DNA from: Magicicada septendecula | Taxonomy: Eukaryota > Arthropoda > Insecta > Hemiptera > Cicadidae | NCBI GenBank assembly: GCA_034769895.1 | Contig: JAWRYS010001488.1 | Location: 62,001 to 126,000 of the forward strand | DNA: 64,000 nucleotides | Reading direction: 5' to 3' | In this document: positions 1 to 9,374 of the stretch, one piece after another | Layout: each line of letters begins with the position of its first letter | Numbering within the stretch: the stretch's first letter is position 1 | Position numbers and translations under genes: made by a program | The notes under the pieces: generated by a model | The model's database searches: none | Told to the model about the DNA's origin: nothing | What the model saw: the letters and a program-made list of their open reading frames with translations, nothing else

Positions 1-1320
1 AATAAAAACATTGCCGTGAAAGTACGGAATATTAATGAAGAAAATTAATAGCGAATTAAGTAGTAAGATGAGTTATACGAAGGAGCAGAAGGAAATTGAT
101 CATTAAGGAATGAAGGTCACGAATGGATAAACAAATGAGAGTTATGCATACACAGGAAATAAGTGATATGGATTGAAACAAAAGCACCACCAGGGCATGA
201 CAACATGATGAACCCGAGAGAAAAAATGGGATTTCCTCGACCAAAAGGTACCAGAAGGCTGAAGTAGCTGTGATTAAGGAATGCTTGGAATGGGATTATT
301 AAGAATATACCCAAAGCACCGATATCCAATCTCTGGGAACTGCAAGTAAAGGGGTACGGGGTTATGTAATCATGTCCAGATGCCTGGTAGGTAGATCGTT
401 TGCAATTGCCTTGTATAAAATAGAAATATCATTCAGAAGCTTAGGTGGGCCTATCAAAAATGTAAAAGAATTATTATAATTTGCTAGAACAATTAATGAA
501 ATGTCTTAGTAGTAACACGAGATAAAAGAAAATAGAAATAAGAAAGCAAGTGTATAAAATGAATTATTTTAATGATTGGTTGTCATAGTCAATAAATGTC
601 ATGTTAATGATTATGAATAAAACAATTAATGATAATAGATGTCAATAAGAGTGAAGAAGATAGAAGGGTAATTGTTTAAATGATATATATGTGAAGACAA
701 TTAATAGAATTGTGAGAGAAATATTTAAGTTGTATGTATTTAAGATCATGTTTACGTAAGGACAACTTACAAGCTTAGTATAAGATTGTATAATATAATT
801 GTGTTCCAAGATGTTAGTAAATAGAAAAGAAAAAATGTTTTTTTTAGTGAAAATGCTAGCGAGATATCAGAAAATATGGACTAACCAGAGACAGTAATAA
901 TAAAATAGGTTAGAAAACTATAGTGAATTAGGATATAGAAATACGTATTATTATTATTATTAATACCAATGTGCTATTTATAATTTAGTGATGATAGAAA
1001 GTATGATGGTCACTAAGAATTCTATATATAAGTGGTAAGTTTTTTAAAGCCAATTAATTTGGAGATATTGATGCATATTTTAGTAAGTTGTGACATAAAA
1101 ATTAAATGTATTAAAGGATACAAAGAAAATTAATCCTAAAGGCAAGAAATATTAATACCAGTATCGAATAATTTGTGTAATTGAATTTTGTAGATATTGA
1201 AATATTATATGAAGTATAGTTAAGGAGAATTACAAATTTAGTTTAAGATTTTGACTAAATATAAATTTGTAAATAAAATACCATGTTAATTAGAGTGAAA
1301 AAAAAACAAACGGATTCATT
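1..1320. other. AT-rich non-coding stretch of each unit
   Basis: Very AT-rich sequence with no ORF that looks real; only short Leu/Phe-rich minus-strand frames occur. It contains TATA-like words (for example TTGTATAAAATAG near 412) but no clear promoter or RNA gene. The equivalent stretch opens every unit. The stretches equivalent to 2530-3670 and 5390-5562 are similar and also lack a supported gene. Confidence 0.6.
945..966 (+). repeat. (TTA)n microsatellite
   Basis: A short TTA run after ATACGTA occurs at the same place in each unit, apparently without length change. Confidence 0.7.
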
Positions 1321-1750
1321 TAGGATGTCGAAAGCGAAAGTACTTTAGAAGGGATGGGGTGTGTTTACCATTATGTAACGAACCTTTTCTGTTACGCTGA
1401 GACTAGGTCAACGACGAAATGTAAACAACACTATACTAGGTCCAATGAAGAACGAGCCACTACAAGGCAACACAAAGTACACATATTGGGAAGCAGATTT
1501 TGGCATTTAAACCTTACTGAAAGGGCGCAAAATTTTGGATCAAATTTGGATGTACAGAGTCCATCCAAACTGACAAAATTTGGGGACAATATAACACAAA
1601 AAAAAATTTCGAAAAGTTTTATTTTATAATTTGCAGTAAGGAATGTCGCTGAAAGCAATAACGAAGGGTGTATGTGTGGAAAACATATTTTGTAAGGGAC
1701 AAAAGGGGAACGAGCAAGCACGCTGTAGTGACGGACAGGTCATAAATTTT

Positions 1751-1771
1751 GTAGGCAGCTGCAACGCCTAC
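1751..1771. other. Short inverted repeat (hairpin candidate)
   Basis: GTAGGC and GCCTAC form a perfect 6-bp stem around a 9-base loop that contains an AGCTG core. It is conserved in each unit. A 6-bp stem is weak, so this could be chance. Confidence 0.3.
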
Positions 1772-2038
1772 CCTGTGAACAGAGTTCACTGCTCCCGGTA
1801 CGTAGAACACCAGTTTTTGTGAAAACACATTGATTCCATAGGAAACTACATACAATGTGTACAGAGCCATTAAAGGAGAAAAGGCTTAACAATGGTCAAG
1901 CATACATGTGTACGCCAGCTGTCAGGAGAAAGCGACGAAGGGTGGATTGATTTGAAGGACTCCAGCGGTCGATGACAGGGTTTTGACCTTACTTGAAAAC
2001 GAAAGCGCAGAGAGTACGTCCAAACTCAAGGATGGGGT

Positions 2039-2051
2039 GTTGCCTGGCAAC
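2039..2051. promoter_or_regulatory. Perfect X-box palindrome (RFX-type site)
   Basis: GTTGCCTGGCAAC is a perfect 6+6 palindrome with a 1-bp spacer and matches the animal X-box bound by RFX transcription factors. It lies 90 bp upstream of the ATG of the 84-residue ORF, a typical distance for X-box promoters. It is unchanged in all eleven units, at 7602, 13165, 18728, 24291, 29854, 35421, 40986, 46557, 52124 and 57691. Binding is inferred from the motif only. Confidence 0.5.
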
Positions 2052-2140
2052 TAAAAGAAAAAACCAACTTTCAAAGAAGGGTAGGCGAGGCCCTTGAACA
2101 ACAATAGATAATAACGGCAGAGCGACGAAGTTGAGAAACA

Positions 2141-2395
2141 ATGAAAATGGAAGAGAAACTCAGAGTTGTCACTGAAGACTTTAGAAAAAACGACAGATAC
2201 AATTTATTGCTGCGTTGGCTGGAAATGACAACGACCTCAAAATACGAAGCAAGGGAAGAATCTGGTGGGGAACCAGAAGCCCTATCAGAGAACGCCTTTG
2301 AAAAGATAGGTGGTATTTGGACTTGGAGGGAAAAACATGAAACCAATAAGGACACGGCGTCGTTGGAATCAGAAGTCTGGTGGGAGATTTGGTAA
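2141..2395 (+). CDS. Hypothetical 84-residue ORF downstream of the X-box
   Basis: ORF of 84 codons starting ATGAAAATGG, where the second ATG has the better initiation context. The product is charged and Trp-rich at its end, with no domain I recognise, no signal peptide and no membrane segment. The protein is identical in all eleven units (also 7704-7958, 13267-13521, 18830-19084, 24393-24647, 29956-30210, 35523-35777, 41088-41342, 46659-46913, 52226-52480, 57793-58047). Its last codons run into TTGGTAAGGA, a good splice-donor match, so it could be a first coding exon instead of a whole gene. It lies in the GC-balanced island and just downstream of the X-box. A 94-codon ORF on the opposite strand covers much of the same bases, so the coding strand is not proven. 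Confidence 0.3.
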   Translation: MKMEEKLRVVTEDFRKNDRYNLLLRWLEMTTTSKYEAREESGGEPEALSENAFEKIGGIWTWREKHETNKDTASLESEVWWEIW

Positions 2396-2433
2396 GGAAA
2401 ATATAGGAAGGAGACAGGAACGCGCTCAGAAAA

Positions 2434-2491
2434 GTTCTAACTAAAATACGGACGCGAGAGGAGTTCTAACTAAAATTCGGACGCGAGAGGA
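2434..2491 (+). repeat. 29-bp direct repeat, two copies
   Basis: GTTCTAACTAAAATACGGAC begins a 29-bp segment at 2434 that is repeated at 2463 with one change (AATACGG to AATTCGG). Both copies end GACGCGAGAGGA. The pair is present in all units, for example from 7997 and 13560. It lies just downstream of the 84-residue ORF. Function unknown. Confidence 0.85.
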
Positions 2492-3361
2492 GTGAAGTCC
2501 GTGACGAGAGAAATTAGCATTTTATCGAACTTAGAATAATTCGATACACACTGTGAGAAGGTAGTTTTCGAACTTATAACAAAAATTAATACAGTCATTA
2601 CAAGCAAACGAACTATGAAGTAGAGTCACACTATTAGCCTACCAGTGAACATTAACTGAAACAAATAGTAATCAGACAATAATGTAATTTCAGTGTATAA
2701 AAACACTTTTTAAAAACAACAATAACTTTTAAGAACGCTTAACAACACAAATTACATTCATGAACACTTAATAACCAGACATACCGCAACAAAGGTGCGT
2801 AATAATAATTCAACTTTGAAATAATTTACGATGTCGGTGTACAACAGAGAATGCTAACTTTTATTCATAAATTATAATCCGAATGCGTGGAGTTGGTGTC
2901 TGTGAGTGACATCGTGGAATTCATCCAGTGCCATCTATCATCTGGAGGAGTTATCTGCACGATTCTAGAACGATCGACATGGGGGAATCATCACCGCAAC
3001 TACCGAGTGATTGGATATTCGAATACCAAGTATAGTAAAACATGTCTTAATTAATTTAGGTCCACTGTCTGTCATCTCAAAGAATCCACACACAATAAAA
3101 TTCAATAAAGTAATCGCAAAGGAATTAAAGAAATCGATTCTAAAGTTTGTGTAGAAGTAAAATTATCATTGTTTATCAGTTTGGAGTAATGTTTATTTCC
3201 AAGTTCTAAATGAATCCGTAATTACAAAATATAGTAACAACTTAAGAGATATTCATATTAAGAATTTATAAGATGAAGCTAAACATTATAAGTTACTTAA
3301 GTACTAAACGCAATTGATGAATGATCATTAATATGCAACCATTAGATTGAGTTTGGATAAC

Positions 3362-3640
3362 TAATTTTATTAATGTATTATTTTGATATTTACAATTTAA
3401 TGAGTATTTGATAGTTACAATTTAATGAGTATTCAATTTTATTAATGTATTATTGTTTGATATTTACGATTCAGCCATGACTATTAAATTTTGGTAATGT
3501 GTTAATTTTATATATTTACAAGTACTAATGAGTACGTAGAATTTTGTGCTATCTTAATATTTACAAGTAATAGCAAACTAATGTGAATAAATTTACGAGT
3601 TATCAGTAGAAATGAGCATTTATTATTTTTAACCCTGAGA
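3362..3640 (+). repeat. Degenerate AT-rich subrepeats
   Basis: Two motifs recur: TTACAATTTAATGAGTATT (near 3391 and 3416) and TTTTATTAATGTATTATT (near 3366 and 3438). ATATTTAC followed by A or G recurs further to about 3560, suggesting old tandem duplication of roughly 60-75 bp. The block lies just upstream of the TGGCGCC motif, in the 3' part of the putative LTR. All units share it. Confidence 0.5.
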
Positions 3641-3673
3641 TAAAGAGAATAAACATATAAAATAATGTTAAAA

Positions 3674-3693
3674 TGGCGCCGCACCGCACGGCC
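3674..3693 (+). other. Primer-binding-site-like GC-rich motif
   Basis: TGGCGCCGCACCGCACGGCC stands out as GC-rich in an AT-rich setting, 138 bp upstream of the gag-like ATG. TGG matches the complement of a tRNA 3' CCA, and TGGCGCC starts the primer-binding sites of many retroelements. I could not assign the cognate tRNA. The same motif begins at 9237, 14800, 20363, 25926, 31494, 37058, 42629, 48197 and 53761. It is missing only in unit 11, where the array ends one base before it. An alternative reading is a YY1-like AAAATGGCGCC promoter element. Confidence 0.45.
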
Positions 3694-3811
3694 TGATAAA
3701 ATAGTAAGCTAGGGCAGTGACAGACAGTGGCTAGCAATAAGTTTAAAATAAGTACATGTAAGTAGCTTAAGCTATATTATTGTTGTCGTATATCGGTCTC
3801 TAAGTCTCTGA

Positions 3812-4255
3812 ATGATAACCCGAAGTCAAGCTAAAATGGCATCTAGTGGAGAGAATTCAAATGAGTTTGATGTCAATAACCAGATGGGCTATGAGCAGGC
3901 TGAGGACGGAAACGCAATGAATGAAGAAAGCTCCACAACCGGTGCAGGAACTAGGGCCGGGGGACCGCAATCACAGTCGCAGTCATCTGAAGCAAATTTT
4001 CAAATGTTAATGTCATTCATAAAACAAAAGTTTGAAGAATCCGAAAAGAAGAATGAAGAAAGAGATGAAAAACAAAGACAACAGAATGAAGAAATGAAAA
4101 GGCTACATGAAGAAACCAGAAAACACATAGACGAAAGGATTGAAGAAACGAAGAAACAGAATGAAGAAATAGGTAAACAACTCGCCGAGAAATTAGACAA
4201 AGAAATAGTTAATGAGAAGAGATTTACGAGGACAAAACCACCAGGTGGGTACTGA
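3812..4255 (+). pseudogene. gag-like N-terminal coiled-coil ORF, unit 1
   Basis: The 147-residue product starts MITRSQAKM, a start resembling gag polyproteins of insect LTR retroelements. It continues with an acidic, Ser/Gly-rich segment (about residues 10-60) and then a long Glu/Lys/Gln-rich heptad-like coiled coil (about residues 65-140) with repeated KKNEE and KKQNEE words. No capsid major-homology region or zinc knuckle follows, so only the start of a gag is present. It lies 138 bp downstream of the primer-binding-site-like motif and overlaps the RRM ORF by 44 bp. The gag assignment rests on the start motif and coiled-coil style; an unrelated host coiled-coil protein is possible. Treated as a broken fossil. 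Confidence 0.5.
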
Positions 4256-4769
4256 TTTACAAAAACAATCAGAAAAATTGGAAGAAAACAAATTAGATGA
4301 AAATACTATGGATCAAATTGACACCGAGTATGAATCTTCAACAACTAAAGCATTGTCTTCACAACATGCCTCAAGAACAAAAGAAAGCTCTACAATTATT
4401 AATGGTAGATATGAAGATGATAAAGACACTTGTACTGTGTTTGTTAGCAACTTAACAAACACAACTACAAAAAAGAAAATAATCAAATATTTCAGGAAGT
4501 TTGGTACGGTTGTAAGTACGAGATTGCGATATGCTGCAGGATCTGATCCACGATTTCCCAAAAGACGTACTGTTATTAAGAAAGAGTTTCATAAAGAAAG
4601 AATAAATATCCATGCATATGTACGTTTTACTGATGAAAATAGTGCATATCGTGCGTTGGAAGCAAATGGTAATGTGTATGAGGGTTACCACCTGAGAATT
4701 GAGTCAGCTAACACGAAGGCTGAAGAAAAGCAGAGAACTAAAAAGAAAAAAATTGAGTACTACAATTAA
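4212..4769 (+). CDS. RBM34/Nop12-like RRM domain ORF, unit 1
   Basis: The 185-residue ORF holds one RNA-recognition motif at about residues 74-165. RNP2 is VFVSNL (76-81), and the RNP1 strand is INIHAYVRF (131-139), with the aromatic Tyr136 and Phe139 in place. The long, basic loop between beta-2 and beta-3 (PKRRTVIKKEFHKERINIHA) and the following FTDENSAYRAL helix strongly resemble RRM1 of RBM34 and yeast Nop12, nucleolar proteins of large-subunit rRNA processing. Full-length relatives have a second RRM right after this; here it is absent and a Lys/Arg-rich segment follows instead. Residues before about 70 are acidic linker, and the first few overlap the gag-like ORF, so the start codon is uncertain. 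The uninterrupted RRM suggests an mRNA-derived or single-exon capture. RNA binding is plausible, but function is unproven. Confidence 0.75.
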   Translation: MRRDLRGQNHQVGTDLQKQSEKLEENKLDENTMDQIDTEYESSTTKALSSQHASRTKESSTIINGRYEDDKDTCTVFVSNLTNTTTKKKIIKYFRKFGTVVSTRLRYAAGSDPRFPKRRTVIKKEFHKERINIHAYVRFTDENSAYRALEANGNVYEGYHLRIESANTKAEEKQRTKKKKIEYYN

Positions 4770-5148
4770 TATTACCAGTACTGATAGAAAAATTAGAAGT
4801 AGGACTGGGGAAGTACGTAAAAATTTTGAAACCAAACCTGAGATTAAGAAGATGAAAAACCGTTCTGATGAGTATCAAGGGCGAACTGCGTTAGCACGAA
4901 AGAAGAATAGGATGAAATTTGCTGGACCATTCAAGAATATTGTGAAGATTGGTATGAGAACGAAAGGAAGATTTCAAGCGATGGAGATGAGATGTCTTAG
5001 AAGTCTTGAAAACAAAACATCATTATGTGAGTACGCGGACAGGAAAACGAAAATAATTAAAACGCCACAAGCTGTCAAAAAAAAACTTATTTGTAAGAGG
5101 GTTGAAAAGAAGAAACGACAAAAAAAAGCTCAGCGCGTACATAAATAA
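4699..5148 (+). CDS. Lys/Arg-rich basic ORF after the RRM, unit 1
   Basis: The 149-residue ORF overlaps the 3' end of the RRM ORF by 71 bp. From about residue 20 it is strongly basic, with KKMKNRSDEYQGRTALARKK (about residues 51-70) and a C-terminal Lys/Arg cluster ending in KKKRQKKAQRVHK. The style resembles the nucleolar, nuclear-localising C-terminal tails of RBM34-type proteins, which often carry a YQG or FxGxKA word followed by lysine runs. No folded domain is recognised. The first 20 or so residues lie over the end of the RRM ORF and may not be meaningful. Whether it is translated is unknown. Confidence 0.45.
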   Translation: MSQLTRRLKKSRELKRKKLSTTINITSTDRKIRSRTGEVRKNFETKPEIKKMKNRSDEYQGRTALARKKNRMKFAGPFKNIVKIGMRTKGRFQAMEMRCLRSLENKTSLCEYADRKTKIIKTPQAVKKKLICKRVEKKKRQKKAQRVHK

Positions 5149-5212
5149 TGGTAATATGACCGGGGGGAAGTTGTCGAAAGGATGGGGAAAACCATTTTCA
5201 ACACACTATCAT

Positions 5213-5234
5213 AAAAGAGAGAGAGAGAGAGAGG
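5213..5234 (+). repeat. Purine tract with (AG)n
   Basis: AAAAGAGAGAGAGAGAGAGG is an uninterrupted purine run within the 94-codon reading frame that follows the basic ORF. It could be a simple microsatellite or the remains of a polypurine tract next to an LTR. It is present in all complete units with little visible length change. Confidence 0.5.
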
Positions 5235-5264
5235 TCATAAATTCCTTAGGTGTCAACGGCCGAC

Positions 5265-5276
5265 TGCAGGGTAAGT
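5265..5276 (+). other. Candidate splice donor
   Basis: TGCAGGGTAAGT is a near-consensus 5' splice site about 120 bp downstream of the basic ORF. The GTAAGT core is kept in every complete unit, even in unit 3 (CAGAGTAAGT) and unit 10 (CATTGTAAGT), where the bases before it changed. No matching acceptor was identified, so use is unproven. Confidence 0.25.
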
Positions 5277-8200
5277 GTGAAACGAAACTCACGAATTCAA
5301 TACCCTTACTAATTACCAACAAATTGTGTTGTAACGGAACTCACTTAACAAAACGTACAACTATGCCTCCACAAATAGAAAATTAAAAGTAATTAAAGGT
5401 AACGGATTAAAGAAAACAATCTTAAGAATGTCCGAAAATTTAATAATTAAGTTAGATAATATTGGGTAAAATACCTTAGATAAGACTGGTTGTGTAAGAT
5501 TACATTAACCGAAGAAAATAAATAGATATGAATATAATATGAATAAAATTAAATAAATGGTAAATAAAAACATTGCCGTGAAAGTACGGAATATTAATGA
5601 AGAAAATTAATAGCGAATTAAGTAGTAAGATGAGTTATACGAAGGAGCAGAAGGAAATTGATCATTAAGGAATGAAGGTCACGAATGGATAAACAAATGA
5701 GAGTTATGCATACACAGGAAATAAGTGATATGGATTGAAACAAAAGCACCACCAGGGCATGACAACATGATGAACCCGAGAGAAAAAATGGGATTTCCTC
5801 GACCAAAAGGTACCAGAAGGCTGAAGTAGCTGTGATTAAGGAATGCTTGGAATGGGATTATTAAGAATATACCCAAAGCACCGATATCCAATCTCTGGGA
5901 ACTGCAAGTAAAGGGGTACGGGGTTATGTAATCATGTCCAGATGCCTGGTAGGTAGATCGTTTGCAATTGCCTTGTATAAAATAGAAATATCATTCAGAA
6001 GCTTAGGTGGGCCTATCAAAAATGTAAAAGAATTATTATAATTTGCTAGAACAATTAATGAAATGTCTTAGTAGTAACACGAGATAAAAGAAAATAGAAA
6101 TAAGAAAGCAAGTGTATAAAATGAATTATTTTAATGATTAGTTGTCATAGTCAATAAATGTCATGTTAATGATTATGAATAAAACAATTAATGATAATAG
6201 ATGTCAATAAGAGTGAAGAAGATAGAAGGGTAATTGTTTAAATGATATATATGTGAAGACAATTAATAGAATTGTGAGAGAAATATTTAAGTTGTATGTA
6301 TTTAAGATCATGTTTACGTAAGGACAACTTACAAGCTTAGTATAAGATTGTATAATATAATTGTGTTCCAAGATGTTAGTAAATAGAAAAGAAAAAATGT
6401 TTTTTTTAGTGAAAATGCTAGCGAGATATCAGAAAATATGGACTAACCAGAGACAGTAATAATAAAATAGGTTAGAAAACTATAGTGAATTAGGATATAG
6501 AAATACGTATTATTATTATTATTAATACCAATGTGCTATTTATAATTTAGTGATGATAGAAAGTATGATGGTCACTAAGAATTCTATATATAAGTGGTAA
6601 GTTTTTTAAAGCCAATTAATTTGGAGATATTGATGCATATTTTAGTAAGTTGTGACATAAAAATTAAATGTATTAAAGGATACAAAGAAAATTAATCCTA
6701 AAGGCAAGAAATATTAATACCAGTATCGAATAATTTGTGTAATTGAATTTTGTAGATATTGAAATATTATATGAAGTATAGTTAAGGAGAATTACAAATT
6801 TAGTTTAAGATTTTGACTAAATATAAATTTGTAAATAAAATACCATGTTAATTAGAGTGAAAAAAACAACAAACGGATTCATTTAGGATGTCGAAAGCGA
6901 AAGTACTTTAGAAGGGATGGGGTGTGTTTACCATTATGTAACGAACCTTTTCTGTTACGCTGAGACTAGGTCAACGACGAAATGTAAACAACACTATACT
7001 AGGTCCAATGAAGAACGAGCCACTACAAGGCAACACAAAGTACACATATTGGGAAGCAGATTTTGGCATTTAAACCTTACTGAAAGGGCGCAAAATTTTG
7101 GATCAAATTTGGATGTACAGAGTCCATCCAAACTGACAAAATTTGGGGACAATATAACACAAAAAAAAATTTCGAAAAGTTTTATTTTATAATTTGCAGT
7201 AAGGAATGTCGCTGAAAGCAATAACGAAGGGTGTATGTGTGGAAAACATATTTTGTAAGGGACAAAAGGGGAACGAGCAAGCACGCTGTAGTGACGGACA
7301 GGTCATAAATTTTGTAGGCAGCTGCAACGCCTACCCTGTGAACAGAGTTCACTGCTCCCGGTACGTAGAACACCAGTTTTTGTGAAAACACATTGATTCC
7401 ATAGGAAACTACATACAATGTGTACAGAGCCATTAAAGGAGAAAAGGCTTAACAATGGTCAAGCATACATGTGTACGCCAGCTGTCAGGAGAAAGCGACG
7501 AAGGGTGGATTGATTTGAAGGACTCCAGCGGTCGATGACAGGGTTTTGACCTTACTTGAAAACGAAAGCGCAGAGAGTACGTCCAAACTCAAGGATGGGG
7601 TGTTGCCTGGCAACTAAAAGAAAAAACCAACTTTCAAAGAAGGGTAGGCGAGGCCCTTGAACAACAATAGATAATAACGGCAGAGCGACGAAGTTGAGAA
7701 ACAATGAAAATGGAAGAGAAACTCAGAGTTGTCACTGAAGACTTTAGAAAAAACGACAGATACAATTTATTGCTGCGTTGGCTGGAAATGACAACGACCT
7801 CAAAATACGAAGCAAGGGAAGAATCTGGTGGGGAACCAGAAGCCCTATCAGAGAACGCCTTTGAAAAGATAGGTGGTATTTGGACTTGGAGGGAAAAACA
7901 TGAAACCAATAAGGACACGGCGTCGTTGGAATCAGAAGTCTGGTGGGAGATTTGGTAAGGAAAATATAGGAAGGAGACAGGAACGCGCTCAGAAAAGTTC
8001 TAACTAAAATACGGACGCGAGAGGAGTTCTAACTAAAATTCGGACGCGAGAGGAGTGAAGTCCGTGACGAGAGAAATTAGCATTTTATCGAACTTAGAAT
8101 AATTCGATACACACTGTGAGAAGGTAGTTTTCGAACTTATAACAAAAATTAATACAGTCATTACAAGCAAACGAACTATGAAGTAGAGTCACACTATTAG

Positions 8201-9374
8201 CCTACCAGTGAACATTAACTGAAACAAATAGTAATCAGACAATAATGTAATTTCAGTGTATAAAAACACTTTTTAAAAACAACAATAACTTTTAAGAACG
8301 CTTAACAACACAAATTACATTCATGAACACTTAATAACCAGACATACCGCAACAAAGGTGCGTAATAATAATTCAACTTTGAAATAATTTACGATGTCGG
8401 TGTACAACAGAGAATGCTAACTTTTATTCATAAATTATAATCCGAATGCGTGGAGTTGGTGTCTGTGAGTGACATCGTGGAATTCATCCAGTGCCATCTA
8501 TCATCTGGAGGAGTTATCTGCACGATTCTAGAACGATCGACATGGGGGAATCATCACCGCAACTACCGAGTGATTGGATATTCGAATACCAAGTATAGTA
8601 AAACATGTCTTAATTAATTTAGGTCCACTGTCTGTCATCTCAAAGAATCCACACACAATAAAATTCAATAAAGTAATCGCAAAGGAATTAAAGAAATCGA
8701 TTCTAAAGTTTGTGTAGAAGTAAAATTATCATTGTTTATCAGTTTGGAGTAATGTTTATTTCCAAGTTCTAAATGAATCCGTAATTACAAAATATAGTAA
8801 CAACTTAAGAGATATTCATATTAAGAATTTATAAGATGAAGCTAAACATTATAAGTTACTTAAGTACTAAACGCAATTGATGAATGATCATTAATATGCA
8901 ACCATTAGATTGAGTTTGGATAACTAATTTTATTAATGTATTATTTTGATATTTACAATTTAATGAGTATTTGATAGTTACAATTTAATGAGTATTCAAT
9001 TTTATTAATGTATTATTGTTTGATATTTACGATTCAGCCATGACTATTAAATTTTGGTAATGTGTTAATTTTATATATTTACAAGTACTAATGAGTACGT
9101 AGAATTTTGTGCTATCTTAATATTTACAAGTAATAGCAAACTAATGTGAATAAATTTACGAGTTATCAGTAGAAATGAGCATTTATTATTTTTAACCCTG
9201 AGATAAAGAGAATAAACATATAAAATAATGTTAAAATGGCGCCGCACCGCACGGCCTGATAAAATAGTAAGCTAGGGCAGTGACAGACAGTGGCTAGCAA
9301 TAAGTTTAAAATAAGTACATGTAAGTAGCTTAAGCTATATTATTGTTGTCGTATATCGGTCTCTAAGTCTCTGA

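Larger units (their letters stand above)
1..5562 (+). repeat. Array unit 1
   Basis: First visible unit; the array continues to the left. It is distinguished from most others by GATTGG near 575, where later units read GATTAG, and it shares with units 2-4 the AAGTAGTAAG variant near 57. Its coding block is at 3812-5148. Confidence 0.95.
1360..5562 (+). mobile_element. LTR-retroelement-like fossil, one unit (non-autonomous)
   Basis: Each unit has the layout of a defective LTR element. A GC-rich TGGCGCC spot at 3674 sits about 140 bp upstream of a gag-like ORF, polypurine tracts lie at 1347-1359 and 5213-5234, and the array ends one base before the TGGCGCC spot. TGGCGCC is a common start of retroelement primer-binding sites. 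No protease, reverse transcriptase, RNase H or integrase can be seen in any frame, so the element is broken and could only have moved with help in trans. The family is probably Ty3/Gypsy-like from the character of the gag-like start, but the clade cannot be set without pol. Exact LTR limits cannot be read because adjacent units appear to share them. Tandem amplification looks recent; the age of the original insertion cannot be judged. Confidence 0.5.

Noticed and set aside
1354-1629. 91-codon plus-strand ORF and its copies
   Set aside because: No recognisable domain and odd composition. It overlaps an equally long minus-strand ORF and lies where an LTR may start; conservation only reflects recent duplication.
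2071-2355. 94-codon minus-strand ORF and its copies
   Set aside because: Ser/Leu/Phe-rich frame opposite the 84-residue ORF; it looks like an antisense shadow.
2973-2982. Heat-shock element (ATTCTAGAAC)
   Set aside because: Only two adjacent inverted pentamers; functional sites normally have three or more, so chance is likely.
4000-4200. Minus-strand Ser/Phe/Cys-rich ORF opposite the gag-like frame
   Set aside because: It is the antisense of a Glu/Lys-rich coiled coil, which always reads as Ser/Phe/Leu; no independent support.
4313-4691. Hydrophobic minus-strand ORFs opposite the RRM
   Set aside because: Antisense shadows of the RRM ORF; the membrane-like runs come from the Lys/Asn codons of the sense strand.
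5102-5386. 94-codon ORF after the basic ORF
   Set aside because: Contains the (AG)n run as an Arg-Glu repeat and has no domain or clear start; more likely the 3' non-coding region.
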